Source of the DNA: Pseudomonas massiliensis
GTDB taxonomy: Bacteria; Pseudomonadota; Gammaproteobacteria; Pseudomonadales; Pseudomonadaceae
Assembly (NCBI RefSeq): GCF_000826105.1
Contig: NZ_CCYK01000007.1
Coordinates: 868,001 to 932,000, forward strand
DNA length: 64,000 nucleotides
Direction of reading: 5' to 3'
Shown: positions 37,401 through 45,606 of the stretch, one piece after another
Layout of the letters: each line of letters begins with the position of its first letter
Numbering within the stretch: the stretch's first letter is position 1
The notes under the pieces: generated by a model
Seen by the model: only the letters and a program-made list of their open reading frames with translations
Databases searched by the model: none
Told to the model about the DNA's origin: nothing
Made by a program: the position numbers and the translations under genes

Positions 37401-39221
37401 GCCTGGCAGAGTTTCCTGGATGCCAACCAGATCCAGTCCTATGCCATCGGCCTTGGACCAAGCGCCAAGGCTGTCTACCTGGACCCGATCGCCTACGATG
37501 GCACCACGGGCACGGACACGGCACCGGTGGTGGTCAGCGATCTCTCGCAACTGTCAGCCGTGCTCAGCGGAACAGTGACCGGTGGTTCAGCCAGTGGCAC
37601 CCTGACCAGTGTTGCCGAGTTCGGCGTGGACGGCGGCCATGTGCTGTCCGTCAGTGTGGACGGCGTGACCTACACCTTCGACGGCGCCAGCGCGGTCAGC
37701 GCCAGCAGCGCCGGCAGCACCTGGAGCTTCGACAGCACCAGCGGCGCGCTGACGGTGGAAACCAGCCAGGGCGGCACCTTCGTCATCAACCTGCAAACCG
37801 GCCAGTACCAGTACGTTGCCGCGAACAACAGCAACAGCTACACCGAGCAGTTCGGCTATACCCTGGTCGACAATGACGGTGACCGCGCCAGCTCTACCCT
37901 CACTGTGAACGTGAACCCGCAGGCTGCGGCCAGTGCGATTGCCAGCGCGCAGAGCAGCGAGGCGTCCGCCAGCCTGGCGGCGGATTTCACCGCTACCAGT
38001 GTCGCTACCCTGGCAGTGAGCGGCACCAGCCTGGACGTGCAGCGAGCGCAGTTCTACGCCAATACCGTCGCGCTGACCGCGGCACTGTTGATCACGGGTA
38101 CCCTGGGCGTCGCTCAGTCGGCCACTGCCAGTGACACGATCAGCGTATCCCTGCGTCAGGGCGAAACCCTGGTGCTGGACTCCGCTGCGATCAACACGGG
38201 GGCAGTGACGGCCACCTACACCCTGGACGATGGCAGCGCCGTGGCGGTCAGCGACAACAGCATTACCGCGAGCACCGCGGGCACCTACCATATCACCCTG
38301 ACCAACACCGACGCGGCCACCGGCACCGAGGCGTATGACCTGAACCTGACGCTAGACTACAGCCAGGCCCAGGCATCGACCGCGACGGCCAGCACCACCG
38401 ACACCGCCCAGGCCGAGACAAACGCGCACAGCAGCGCCTTGGTCGAAACGCAGGCGGCGAGCGTTGCCGTGGTCAACGGAACCGAGGCGGACGATACGCT
38501 GGTAGCCAATGATACCGACGCCCAGGAGCTGCACGGTGGCGCGGGCGACGACCTGTTGATCGCTGGCGCCCACACCGTGCTGCTCGACGGCGGTGAGGGC
38601 ACGGATACCGCCAGCTACGCCGCGGCCACCAGCGCCGTGACCGTGGACTTGCGCGATGGCAGCACGGGGGGCTGGGCCAGCGGGCAGACCCTGAACAGCA
38701 TCGAGCATCTGATCGGGTCGGATTACGACGACATCTTCCACGCCGGCGATAGCGCCACCATCCTGGAAGGCGGCAAGGGAAATGACCAACTGTACGGCGG
38801 TGCCGGGGCCGATACGCTGATCGGGGGGAGCGGCAACGACACGCTCAGCGGTGGGGCTGGAGCAGATACCTTCGTCTGGCAGGCGGGCGACAGCGGTACG
38901 GACACGGTCACTGACTTCCAGCTAGGTACCGATACCCTTGACCTCGCTGCCCTGCTGGGGGACGCCAGCCACAGCGACCTGGAAGGCTTGCTCAGCTTCA
39001 AGGTAAGCGGCAGCGGCGACAGCCTGGTCTCGACCATCGACATCAGCGCCACCGCCGGGGGCGCTGCTGTCCAGAGCATCGAGCTGCAACATGTGAACCT
39101 GGCCCAGGCCTATAACGTGAGCACCGATGCCAATGGGATGGTAGTGGGGTTGCAGAACAACTCGGCCATCATCAATGGCCTGCTGGGCGACCATTCCCTG
39201 AAGGTGGACAGCACGGTGTAA
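34473..39221 (+). CDS. LapA-type RTX adhesin with von Willebrand A domain
   Basis: 1,583 residues, no Sec signal. N-terminal retention module (about 1-110: VSKVIGQVFAVAGDGTRRI, GEQLDTGVGGAVSVHL, GRGSALVLNEGLL). LapG-type cleavage site TAAG at 114-117, the position expected from P. fluorescens LapA. VCBS/cadherin-like repeats of 245 residues follow (about 200-820). Then a vWA domain with MIDAS DISNS (about 825-1030), Ser/Thr/Ala-rich stretches, RTX nonapeptides (GGAGDDLLIAG near 1356; GGKGNDQLYGGAGADTLIGG near 1433-1470) and a C-terminal type I secretion signal. Predicted cell-surface biofilm adhesin held in the channel and released by LapG. ATG 34473 follows TGGAGGAGTGGGCA. Confidence 0.9.
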   Translation: MATLIGVVSKVIGQVFAVAGDGTRRILVEGDRLYAGEQLDTGVGGAVSVHLQNGQELALGRGSALVLNEGLLDHQAPDIQVEGDRIADTALDDVNALQQAIAAGVDPTLASEPTAAGPTGTGATGVPSGGGGHSFVLLTEVGGAVAPTVGFPTAGLAATPEFPDPDLPPLVTLAAAAPVLPPDNLVVLGGLDVAGGEVGVNEANLATGSNPDAAALTQSGSFTVTAADGLTSLLIGTLEVIRAGQVVGIGQSFTTADGNLFTVTGFDTTTGVLTYTYTLVGNQQHPAGDGTNTLGESLTVTAVDSNGTTATGSLDVVIQDDVPTAVGDAQAVTATEQLTSVSGNVLANDTQGADAVAGGGVAAGTYVGTYGTLVLAADGSYTYTLNAAGAAFDALYGGRSASDTFTYTLSDSDGDSSTATLTLNLTNLDDPVIIRNLGQNGGEQRVLEANLSTGSDPDAAALTRTGTFTLDARDGLATLTIDGVDVIGGTATGLPVTITGQLGNALTITGYDAATGVVSYSYTLSVAQEHNQGQSELSEDFQVVATDRDGDSGTAWLNVRIEDDNPVAVADTADVNDTTSVVSGNVLGNDALGADAIASPVINAGTYVGTYGTLVLAADGSYTYTLDTTSQAYRDLLAGNATVGNGTDVFSYSVIDSDGDTATTTLTVNVTNPDDPVTFIGLGVDGGEQRVYEANLPGGSDPDATELTRTGTFTLDTRDGLATLTIDGVDVIGGSSTGLPVTITGQLGNALTITGYDASTGVVSYSYTLSEAQQHNVGESELSEDFKLVATDCDGDSGTAWLNVRIEDDNPVAAPITESVASSTVDTNVLVVLDISNSMGNDSKVNGLSRLDLAKQAITELLTQYDNLGDVRVQVVTFNNHENVLSTQWMTVAEAKALINSDALTNGGGTNYDYALAGAEQAWATAGKLTGAQNVSYFLSDGNPTLSDDRPKTGNGQSGNKTDTALGDGIDSTEQAAWQSFLDANQIQSYAIGLGPSAKAVYLDPIAYDGTTGTDTAPVVVSDLSQLSAVLSGTVTGGSASGTLTSVAEFGVDGGHVLSVSVDGVTYTFDGASAVSASSAGSTWSFDSTSGALTVETSQGGTFVINLQTGQYQYVAANNSNSYTEQFGYTLVDNDGDRASSTLTVNVNPQAAASAIASAQSSEASASLAADFTATSVATLAVSGTSLDVQRAQFYANTVALTAALLITGTLGVAQSATASDTISVSLRQGETLVLDSAAINTGAVTATYTLDDGSAVAVSDNSITASTAGTYHITLTNTDAATGTEAYDLNLTLDYSQAQASTATASTTDTAQAETNAHSSALVETQAASVAVVNGTEADDTLVANDTDAQELHGGAGDDLLIAGAHTVLLDGGEGTDTASYAAATSAVTVDLRDGSTGGWASGQTLNSIEHLIGSDYDDIFHAGDSATILEGGKGNDQLYGGAGADTLIGGSGNDTLSGGAGADTFVWQAGDSGTDTVTDFQLGTDTLDLAALLGDASHSDLEGLLSFKVSGSGDSLVSTIDISATAGGAAVQSIELQHVNLAQAYNVSTDANGMVVGLQNNSAIINGLLGDHSLKVDSTV
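35796..36177 (+). repeat. Adhesin internal repeat, copy A
   Basis: About 382 bases, strongly similar to the copy at 36531-36912, offset by exactly 735 bases (245 codons). It runs from GGCGAGCAGCGCGT to the RIEDDNPVA-coding segment. A more diverged first unit begins near 35070. Confidence 0.75.
36531..36912 (+). repeat. Adhesin internal repeat, copy B
   Basis: Partner of the segment at 35796-36177. The vWA-coding region begins directly after this copy, where the next module would otherwise continue. Confidence 0.75.
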
Positions 39222-39238
39222 GCGGGGCTTGGGAATCT

Positions 39239-39264
39239 GGGAAGCCCCGTTCGAGGGGCTTCCC
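39239..39264 (+). terminator. Hairpin after the adhesin gene
   Basis: A perfect 10-bp stem, GGGAAGCCCC / GGGGCTTCCC, with loop GTTCGA, 17 bases after the adhesin stop. No T-tract follows, so it may act as an mRNA 3' end or a weak terminator. Confidence 0.45.
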
Positions 39265-39318
39265 GGGATCCCGGCAGGAGTCGGCAGAGCAGGTGAGTGC
39301 CGTTTCATCGGGGCGTTC

Positions 39319-39411
39319 GGCAGCTGGCGCTGCCTCCTACCGTGAGTGTTCACTCAGCCCGAAAAGCCTTGAACCTTGCATGGCCTTGGTAGGACCCAGC
39401 GCCAGCTGGGG
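39319..39411. repeat. Inverted REP doublet (REPIN-like)
   Basis: GTAGGACCCAGCGCCAGC at 39389 faces an inverted relative whose complement reads GTAGGAGGCAGCGCCAGC (39319-39340), 48 bases apart. Each carries an internal CAGC...GCTG hairpin. The GGACCCAGC...GCTGGGGAA core also recurs in the 77-bp tandem array at 47.7-48.1 kb. Confidence 0.55.
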
Positions 39412-39431
39412 AAAGGCTTGCCTTCGACGAA

Positions 39432-40019
39432 TCAGTGAGTACGCGGCTTGAGCAGCGCGGGTTTTTCGTCCGGGGCGTGGCTGAGCAGGTACAAGCCAGT
39501 GAGGATTTCCGGGATCTGCTCGACCATTTCCGCCTGCAGTTCCGGGCTGGCGGCGATGTCGGCGAATTCCGGCTGCTCATCGAACAGCCCGGACGCCACC
39601 ATGATCGGCAGCAACAGTTCGCTCACTTCATCCTCGGCCGTTTCGAACCAAGCCGCTTCGCGCAGGAACACGCCTTCCATGAAGCCGATGCACCAGCCGC
39701 GCAGTTCCGAGTCGTCCGGGTCGTCGCCCAGGTCCAGGTCGCATGGCAGCTCGAACTCGTCATCGCTGGCCAACTGCCGGGCGATGTGTGCCTTGAGCTG
39801 CACCAGGGTACTCTCGATCGCTTCGCGCTCCGCGGCATCAGCGTAGCGCGGCTCCTCGGCGAAGAGCGCGTCAATCCATTCGCGCTCCGGCACCGTTTCG
39901 GTGGAAATGGACAGCGCGGTCAAGAAGCCATGCGCCGCTACGAAATCCAGCGCTTCTTCGTGGAGCTCGTCGGCGTCCAGGAAGACTTGCAGGCGGGTGA
40001 GTTGCTCGGCGAAGGACAT
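39432..40019 (-). CDS. YecA/YgfB family (UPF0149) protein
   Basis: 195 residues, acidic. LRGWCIGFMEGVFLREAAW and a preceding acidic segment (CDLDLGDDPDDSE) are typical of the UPF0149/YecA family. The C-terminal SEC-C zinc motif of longer YecA proteins is absent. Function unknown. It is divergent from recQ. Confidence 0.8.
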   Translation of the reverse strand: MSFAEQLTRLQVFLDADELHEEALDFVAAHGFLTALSISTETVPEREWIDALFAEEPRYADAAEREAIESTLVQLKAHIARQLASDDEFELPCDLDLGDDPDDSELRGWCIGFMEGVFLREAAWFETAEDEVSELLLPIMVASGLFDEQPEFADIAASPELQAEMVEQIPEILTGLYLLSHAPDEKPALLKPRTH

Positions 40020-40179
40020 GTAGGGCTACCTTGGGGAAATGACAAGGGTGAATTCTAGGCCCTCAACCCGGTCTAGCGCCACCGCAAGGCGGGTAAAAGC
40101 GTCCGGCCAGGCGGTTTGATATACTGCCTGCCATTTTTGCGACCCGTGGTCGGTGTTTCGCGCTTTCCGGGAGTCATGC

Positions 40180-42312
40180 ATGCTGGAACAGGCACAACGT
40201 GTCCTCAAGGACGTCTTCGGCTACGACAGCTTTCGCGGCCGCCAGGGCGCGATCATCGAGCGGGTGGCGCGGGGCGGGGATGCACTGGTGCTGATGCCCA
40301 CCGGCGGCGGCAAGTCATTGTGCTACCAGGTGCCGGCGCTGTTGCGTGACGGCCTGGCCATCGTCGTGTCTCCGCTCATCGCCCTGATGGAAGACCAGGT
40401 AGCGACCCTGGATGAACTCGGCGTGCCCGCAGCTGCCCTGAACTCCACGCTCGATGCCGAGCAGCAGCGCGCACTGGCGGTGCGGCTGCGCCAAGGCGAG
40501 ATCAAGCTGTTGTACCTGGCCCCGGAGCGGCTGGTGCAGCCGCGCATGCTCAGTTTCCTGCAGCAGTTGAACATTGCACTGTTCGCCATCGACGAGGCGC
40601 ACTGCGTATCCCAGTGGGGCCACGATTTCCGGCCGGAATACCTGCAGTTGGGCCAGCTCGCCCAGTTGTTCCCGGATGTGCCGCGCATCGCGCTCACCGC
40701 CACCGCGGACAAGCGAACTCGGGAAGAAATCGTCAACCGCCTGGAACTGCATGACGCTGAACGCTTCCTCTCCAGCTTCGACCGGCCGAACATCTTCTAT
40801 CGGATCGTTCCCAAGGAGCAGCCACGCAAGCAGCTGCTGGCCTTCCTCACCGAGCGCAAGGGGGATGCCGGCATTGTCTATTGCCTGTCACGCAAGAAGG
40901 TGGATGAAGTCTGCGCCTACCTGGTCGGCCAGGGGTTCCCGGCCTTGCCTTATCACGCCGGTCTGCCGGCGGAGCTGCGCGCCTTCCACCAAAAGCGTTT
41001 TCTCAATGAGGAAGGCCTGATCATGGTCGCCACCATCGCGTTCGGCATGGGCATCGACAAGCCCAACGTACGCTACGTGGCCCACCTGGACCTGCCCAAG
41101 TCCCTGGAAGCCTACTACCAGGAAACCGGCCGGGCGGGTCGCGATGGCCTGCCCGCCGATGCCTGGATGGCCTACGGCCTTCAGGACGTGCTCATGCTCA
41201 AGCAGATGATGCAGAACTCCGAGGGCGATGAGCGTCACAAGCGGGTCGAACAACACAAGCTCGATGCCATGCTGGCTTTGTGCGAGGAAACCCGCTGCCG
41301 CCGCCAGGCGCTTCTGGCCTATTTCGACGAAGTCCTTCCCCAGCCCTGCGGGCACTGCGACAACTGCGTGGACGGTGTGCAGACCTGGGACGCCACCGAG
41401 CCCGCTCGCCAGGCGCTGTCCGCCGTCTATCGCACTGGGCAGCGCTATGGCGTGGGCCATCTGGTGGACGTGCTGCTCGGCCGTGACAATGAAAAGGTGC
41501 GCGGCGCCGGGCATGAACGCCTGGCCGTGTTCGGTGTTGGCAAAGACCGCGCCGAAGGCGAGTGGCGCTCTCTGTATCGCCAGCTGGTGGCCCGCGGCCT
41601 GGCCGATATCGACCTGGAGGGCTATGGCGGGCTACGCCTGACCGATGCCTGTCGTCCCTTGTTGCGTGGCGAAGTCAGTCTGGAATTGCGCCGTGATCTC
41701 AAGCCCCAGGCAGTCGCCCGTGGCGGTGCCAGCCCGGCCAGCCAGCTGGTGCGTGGCGAGGAGCGCGAGCGTTGGGAAGCCTTGCGTGCCTTGCGCCGGC
41801 GCTTGGCCGAAGAGCACGGTGTGCCGCCCTATGTGATCTTCCCGGATTCTACCCTGCTGGAAATGCTGCGCAGCCAACCCACGAGCCTCGCCGAAATGGC
41901 ACGCGTCAGTGGCGTCGGCGCGCGCAAGCTGGAACGGTATGGTGCCGCCTTCCTGGAAGTTCTCGCCGGTGGCGAGGGTGCGCCAGCCCGCGCGCCCGTA
42001 GCGGATCTGCGTCATGAGCTGGTGAGCCTGGCTCGGGCCGGCATGACCCCCGCGCAGATGGCCGGGCAGCTCAATTGCTCCGAGAAGAATGTCTATACGC
42101 TGCTCGCCGAAGCCATTGCCGCTCAGCAGCTGTCGCTTGAACAGGCATTGGACTTGCCGTTCGAGCTGCTCAGCGAGATTCAGGACAGTTTCCTGGATGG
42201 CGAGGGCGAGCTGCCGCCGGTCAGCGAGATCGCGGAGCAGTTCAAGGGGCGTGTCCCCGAAGGAGTGCTCTACTGCGTACGCGCCGCGTTGCAGTCGGAG
42301 TTCGAGCTATGA
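40180..42312 (+). CDS. recQ: ATP-dependent DNA helicase RecQ
   Basis: RecQ is a 3'-5' superfamily 2 helicase of recombination and fork repair. 710 residues. It has Walker [13 protein letters not shown], the DEAH box [18 protein letters not shown], motif [11 protein letters not shown], the zinc-binding cysteines (CEETRC ... CGHCDNC), an RQC winged helix and an HRDC domain (about 520-600). The extended C-terminus is usual in pseudomonads. ATG 40180 ([18 protein letters not shown]) matches family N-termini. Confidence 0.96.
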   Translation: MLEQAQRVLKDVFGYDSFRGRQGAIIERVARGGDALVLMPTGGGKSLCYQVPALLRDGLAIVVSPLIALMEDQVATLDELGVPAAALNSTLDAEQQRALAVRLRQGEIKLLYLAPERLVQPRMLSFLQQLNIALFAIDEAHCVSQWGHDFRPEYLQLGQLAQLFPDVPRIALTATADKRTREEIVNRLELHDAERFLSSFDRPNIFYRIVPKEQPRKQLLAFLTERKGDAGIVYCLSRKKVDEVCAYLVGQGFPALPYHAGLPAELRAFHQKRFLNEEGLIMVATIAFGMGIDKPNVRYVAHLDLPKSLEAYYQETGRAGRDGLPADAWMAYGLQDVLMLKQMMQNSEGDERHKRVEQHKLDAMLALCEETRCRRQALLAYFDEVLPQPCGHCDNCVDGVQTWDATEPARQALSAVYRTGQRYGVGHLVDVLLGRDNEKVRGAGHERLAVFGVGKDRAEGEWRSLYRQLVARGLADIDLEGYGGLRLTDACRPLLRGEVSLELRRDLKPQAVARGGASPASQLVRGEERERWEALRALRRRLAEEHGVPPYVIFPDSTLLEMLRSQPTSLAEMARVSGVGARKLERYGAAFLEVLAGGEGAPARAPVADLRHELVSLARAGMTPAQMAGQLNCSEKNVYTLLAEAIAAQQLSLEQALDLPFELLSEIQDSFLDGEGELPPVSEIAEQFKGRVPEGVLYCVRAALQSEFEL

Positions 42313-42403
42313 ACCAGCGGATGGTTGCAAGTGGCCAGGGCCTTGCCAATTGACCGTGACACATGCTTAGCTCGCTAATAGTTGCAATTGATTAGAGTAG
42401 CCT

Positions 42404-42841
42404 ATGCCTTTGACTGACCAACACCGCTTCGGCATGCAGCTGGCGCATCTGTCCCGTGGCTGGCGCGCTGAACTGGACCGTCGTCTGGCCGGGCTTGGCC
42501 TGTCCCAGGCGCGCTGGCTGGTATTGCTGCATCTGGCCCGCTTCGAAACGCCCCCCACCCAACGTGAATTGGCCAAAAGCGTCGGCGTGGAAGGGCCGAC
42601 CCTGGCGCGTCTGCTCGATAGCCTGGAAAGCCAGGGCCTGGTGCGCCGCCATGCGGTCGTGGAGGATCGCCGGGCCAAGCAGATCAGCCTCAGCGAATCG
42701 GCGCTTCCCCTGATCGAGCAGATCGAGACCATCGCCAATGCCTTGCGTGCCGAGTTGTTCACGGGGGTCAGCGAGCAGGAGCTGGCCACTGCCATGGCCG
42801 TGCACGCGAAGGTACTGGCCAACCTGGAAAAACGCAGTTAA
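42404..42841 (+). CDS. MarR-family transcriptional regulator
   Basis: 145 residues. Winged-helix core with TQRELAKSVGVEGPTLARLL (recognition helix) and the wing VRRHAVVEDRRAKQISLSE, framed by dimerisation helices. Effector and targets unknown. It follows recQ by about 90 bases and precedes the FimV-like gene, the same trio I recall in P. aeruginosa. Confidence 0.9.
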   Translation: MPLTDQHRFGMQLAHLSRGWRAELDRRLAGLGLSQARWLVLLHLARFETPPTQRELAKSVGVEGPTLARLLDSLESQGLVRRHAVVEDRRAKQISLSESALPLIEQIETIANALRAELFTGVSEQELATAMAVHAKVLANLEKRS

Positions 42842-42924
42842 GGCTATAACCGGCGTTGCGCTTTGAGTTTCCCCGGGTCGCACGCTATAAGGAAGGCTGT
42901 GGAAGTCGCTCCAAAGGGATGCTC

Positions 42925-45207
42925 ATGCGCAAGCGTTTTACCCGAACTGTCTGGTCCACGCCTGTAGGGGGCTCTCGCCTGGGCCTTCGCACGCTGCTGG
43001 GCGGCTTCATCCTGGCATGGTCGAGCCTGGCTGGCGCGCTTGGCCTGGGCGAGATCAGCCTGCACTCGTCGCTGAACCAGCCGCTGAACGCGGACATTAC
43101 CCTCACCGATGCCGGCGGCCTGGACGAAAGCGACATCAGTGTGAGCCTGGGCACCTCGGACGAGTTCGCCAGGGCCGGGATGGACCGGTCATTCTTCCTC
43201 ACCGATCTTCGTTTCACGCCGCTGTTGCGCAACGGTCGGCAGGTGATTCACGTCAGCTCCAGCAAGGCGGTTGTCGAGCCTTCCCTGAGCTTCATCGTGC
43301 AGGTAACCCAGCCAACCGGGCAGCTTCTGCGTGCCTATACCCTGCTGATCGACCCGCCGGGCAGCGTTGCCCTCGCGCCTCCGCTGGTCGCTACCAATGC
43401 CCGCCCGGAGCCGGTGTCCAGCGTCGCTCCCATGCCGACCCAGGCCGCGCCGGATACGCCACCACCCGCCGCGCCTCGTCAGAAAGCCAGGGAAAGCACG
43501 CCAAGAGAATCGGCCACCGGCGAGCAATTGACCGCGACCGCGGCGCAGAATCGCCAGCTGCAGCAGTCCGTGGACGACCTGCAGGCGCGCCTGGCGACCC
43601 TGGAAGAAGAGCGAGCGAGCAGAGATCAGCAGCTCGCCGACCTGCAGGCGCGACTGAACGAAGCCCAGGCCCTGGCCGCCGCCCGGGCCGCGGCCGCGCC
43701 GGCCCACAACGCGAGCCAGGCGCCTTCCGCCGCCCAGGCCAATGGCGCACCGGCCCCGACCAGCGACGCACCAGAGCAAGCTGCCGCTTCGCCTGCGGTC
43801 GCGACGGGCACCGTTGTCGCCCCCGATGTGGCATCAAAGCCCATGCCCGCTCCGTCTCCCGCCGCTACGTCGGCCCAGGCGCCGAGTCCGGCGGCACCCG
43901 CTCCGCTGGTGGTAGAGCCGGAAAACGACGACCTCACCTGGCTGCTGCAACTGGGCGCGCTCCTGGCCTTGCTGTTGTTGATTGCTGCCTGGTGGCTGCA
44001 GCGGCGCCGTCAGCGAACTCCGGCTGCGCCTGAGCCGGAGCTTGCGCGCACCTTCCCTCAGGCCGAGGCGGCAGCACCGGAATCCCTCGCGCCTACACTC
44101 AGCGATACCAGCGCGGCAACAGCCGCTTCTCGCCGGGAACAAGGCGCCGCCACCGACGCACTCGACGCCGCCAGCATCTATATCGCCTATGGCCGCTTCA
44201 ACGAAGCCTTGGCGGTTCTGCGCGAAGGGCTACAGCGGCAGCCCGAGCGGCGTGATCTGCGCCTGCGCATTCTCGAGGTGCTCGGTTTGCAAGGCAACGC
44301 CCACGCTTATGCCGAGGAGGAAGCAGCGCTGCGGGCCAACGGTGAAGACGATGCGGTGCTGCAACAGACCCGCTCGCGCTTTCCCAAGCTGGCACCGGCG
44401 GCGGTGGCGCTGGCGGCCGGGGCGGCTGCGAGCATTGCCGCTACCCAAGGCGTCGCCGCGCCACAGCCCGAATCGACCCGCGAGAGCCGGGACAACGCTG
44501 CCTTGTCTGAACCAGCGTACGTGCCGGCCGCGGCGGAGCCGGTGAATTCGGACCTGGACATCGATTTCGACGCCCTTGGCGATCTGGGCGCCCCGGACGA
44601 TTTCCCAAGCCTGGCGGCCGAGCCCGGAGAGGCTTCGCCCGGAGAATTCCAGCTCAACCTCGATGACCTTTCCCTGGACGCCGACTGGTCGTCGGTCGAC
44701 CCCTTCGACCAGCCGCCCGCGCCTGCGCCTCGGCTCGATCCCACCCCATCCACGCCTGCGCCTTCAGCGGACGAGGCCCTGTTTTTTTCCAACCTGCGAG
44801 AGCTGCCCGAAGTCATGGAGCTGCAGGAAGACGAGTTCCTCAGTGGCTTCGCGGACGATCCACTGGAGCCAATCGAACCCCTCCAGCATCAGGGCGATGA
44901 CCTGGATGCTGCCTTCCTCGATGCGTTCGCCGACGAGCCTGCCCTGCTGTCGGCGCTGGAACCGGTGAGTACGTCCAGCGATGCGGCACTGGATCTGGGC
45001 GAGAGCGAGCTGCCAGACCTGGGTGAGCTGAGCATCGACTTCGATGACATTGAACACCAGGCCCAGGCGGCTGATCGCCTGGACGAAGCCCGGGCGCTAT
45101 TGGATCAGGGCGAGCCCCAGCAGGCGAGCTGGCTGCTCCATGAACTGTTGCAGGACGCAGACGAAGCAACCCGGGACGCCGCGCGCAAGCTGCTGGCGGG
45201 ACTTTGA
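42925..45207 (+). CDS. FimV-like inner-membrane protein (second FimV paralogue)
   Basis: 760 residues. It has a signal peptide or N-terminal anchor (LGGFILAWSSLAGA), the FimV N-terminal domain (LGLGEISLHSSLNQPLNADI, DEFARAGMDRSFFLTDLRF), a coiled-coil region (about 215-270) and a Pro/Ala linker. One membrane span lies at about 336-358 (LGALLALLLLIAAWWL), then a TPR-like segment, an acidic region and a C-terminal cap (LDEARALLDQGEPQQASWLL). Unlike FimV at 4086-6671 it has no LysM domain, so peptidoglycan contact is less likely. ATG 42925 has AAAGGGA upstream. Confidence 0.88.
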   Translation: MRKRFTRTVWSTPVGGSRLGLRTLLGGFILAWSSLAGALGLGEISLHSSLNQPLNADITLTDAGGLDESDISVSLGTSDEFARAGMDRSFFLTDLRFTPLLRNGRQVIHVSSSKAVVEPSLSFIVQVTQPTGQLLRAYTLLIDPPGSVALAPPLVATNARPEPVSSVAPMPTQAAPDTPPPAAPRQKARESTPRESATGEQLTATAAQNRQLQQSVDDLQARLATLEEERASRDQQLADLQARLNEAQALAAARAAAAPAHNASQAPSAAQANGAPAPTSDAPEQAAASPAVATGTVVAPDVASKPMPAPSPAATSAQAPSPAAPAPLVVEPENDDLTWLLQLGALLALLLLIAAWWLQRRRQRTPAAPEPELARTFPQAEAAAPESLAPTLSDTSAATAASRREQGAATDALDAASIYIAYGRFNEALAVLREGLQRQPERRDLRLRILEVLGLQGNAHAYAEEEAALRANGEDDAVLQQTRSRFPKLAPAAVALAAGAAASIAATQGVAAPQPESTRESRDNAALSEPAYVPAAAEPVNSDLDIDFDALGDLGAPDDFPSLAAEPGEASPGEFQLNLDDLSLDADWSSVDPFDQPPAPAPRLDPTPSTPAPSADEALFFSNLRELPEVMELQEDEFLSGFADDPLEPIEPLQHQGDDLDAAFLDAFADEPALLSALEPVSTSSDAALDLGESELPDLGELSIDFDDIEHQAQAADRLDEARALLDQGEPQQASWLLHELLQDADEATRDAARKLLAGL

Positions 45208-45233
45208 GCCGAACGGGGTGCCTACCCAGGTTT

Positions 45234-45545
45234 TCAGAAAGCCAGTTTGCCGGTAATGAGGTCCCGGAACATGACGAAGTCACCCAACAGGCTGTAGAAC
45301 GGGTGGCGGAAGGTGGCCGGGCGGTTGAGCTCGAAAAAGTAGTGCCCGGCCCAGGCAAAGCCGTAGCCTGCCACCGGTACGCCCAGCAGCAGGGCAAAGT
45401 TGAAGGTGGCGAAGGCGTAGGTCAGCAAGGCAATGACCAGGCTGGTGCCTACGAAGTGCAGTCGTCGGCTGGTGCTATTGCTGTGCTCGGCCAGGTAGTA
45501 GGGATAGAACTCGGCGAAGCTGGCGAAACCGCGTTCAGTGTCCAT
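45234..45545 (-). CDS. DUF962 (Mpo1-like) membrane protein
   Basis: 103 residues. The motif FYPYYLAEHSNSTSRRLHFVGTSL and later GHYFFELNRPATFRHPFYSLLGDF identify DUF962. About two membrane spans. Yeast Mpo1 of this family is an Fe(II) dioxygenase of 2-hydroxy fatty acids; whether this one has that activity is unknown. ATG 45545 (MDTERGFASF) has GCGGAGGCGCCA upstream. Confidence 0.85.
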   Translation of the reverse strand: MDTERGFASFAEFYPYYLAEHSNSTSRRLHFVGTSLVIALLTYAFATFNFALLLGVPVAGYGFAWAGHYFFELNRPATFRHPFYSLLGDFVMFRDLITGKLAF

Positions 45546-45606
45546 TGGCGCCTCCGCTGGAACGGGCCTTTGTATGGCCGGAGCATAGCCAATGCCGAGC
45601 CTGGCC

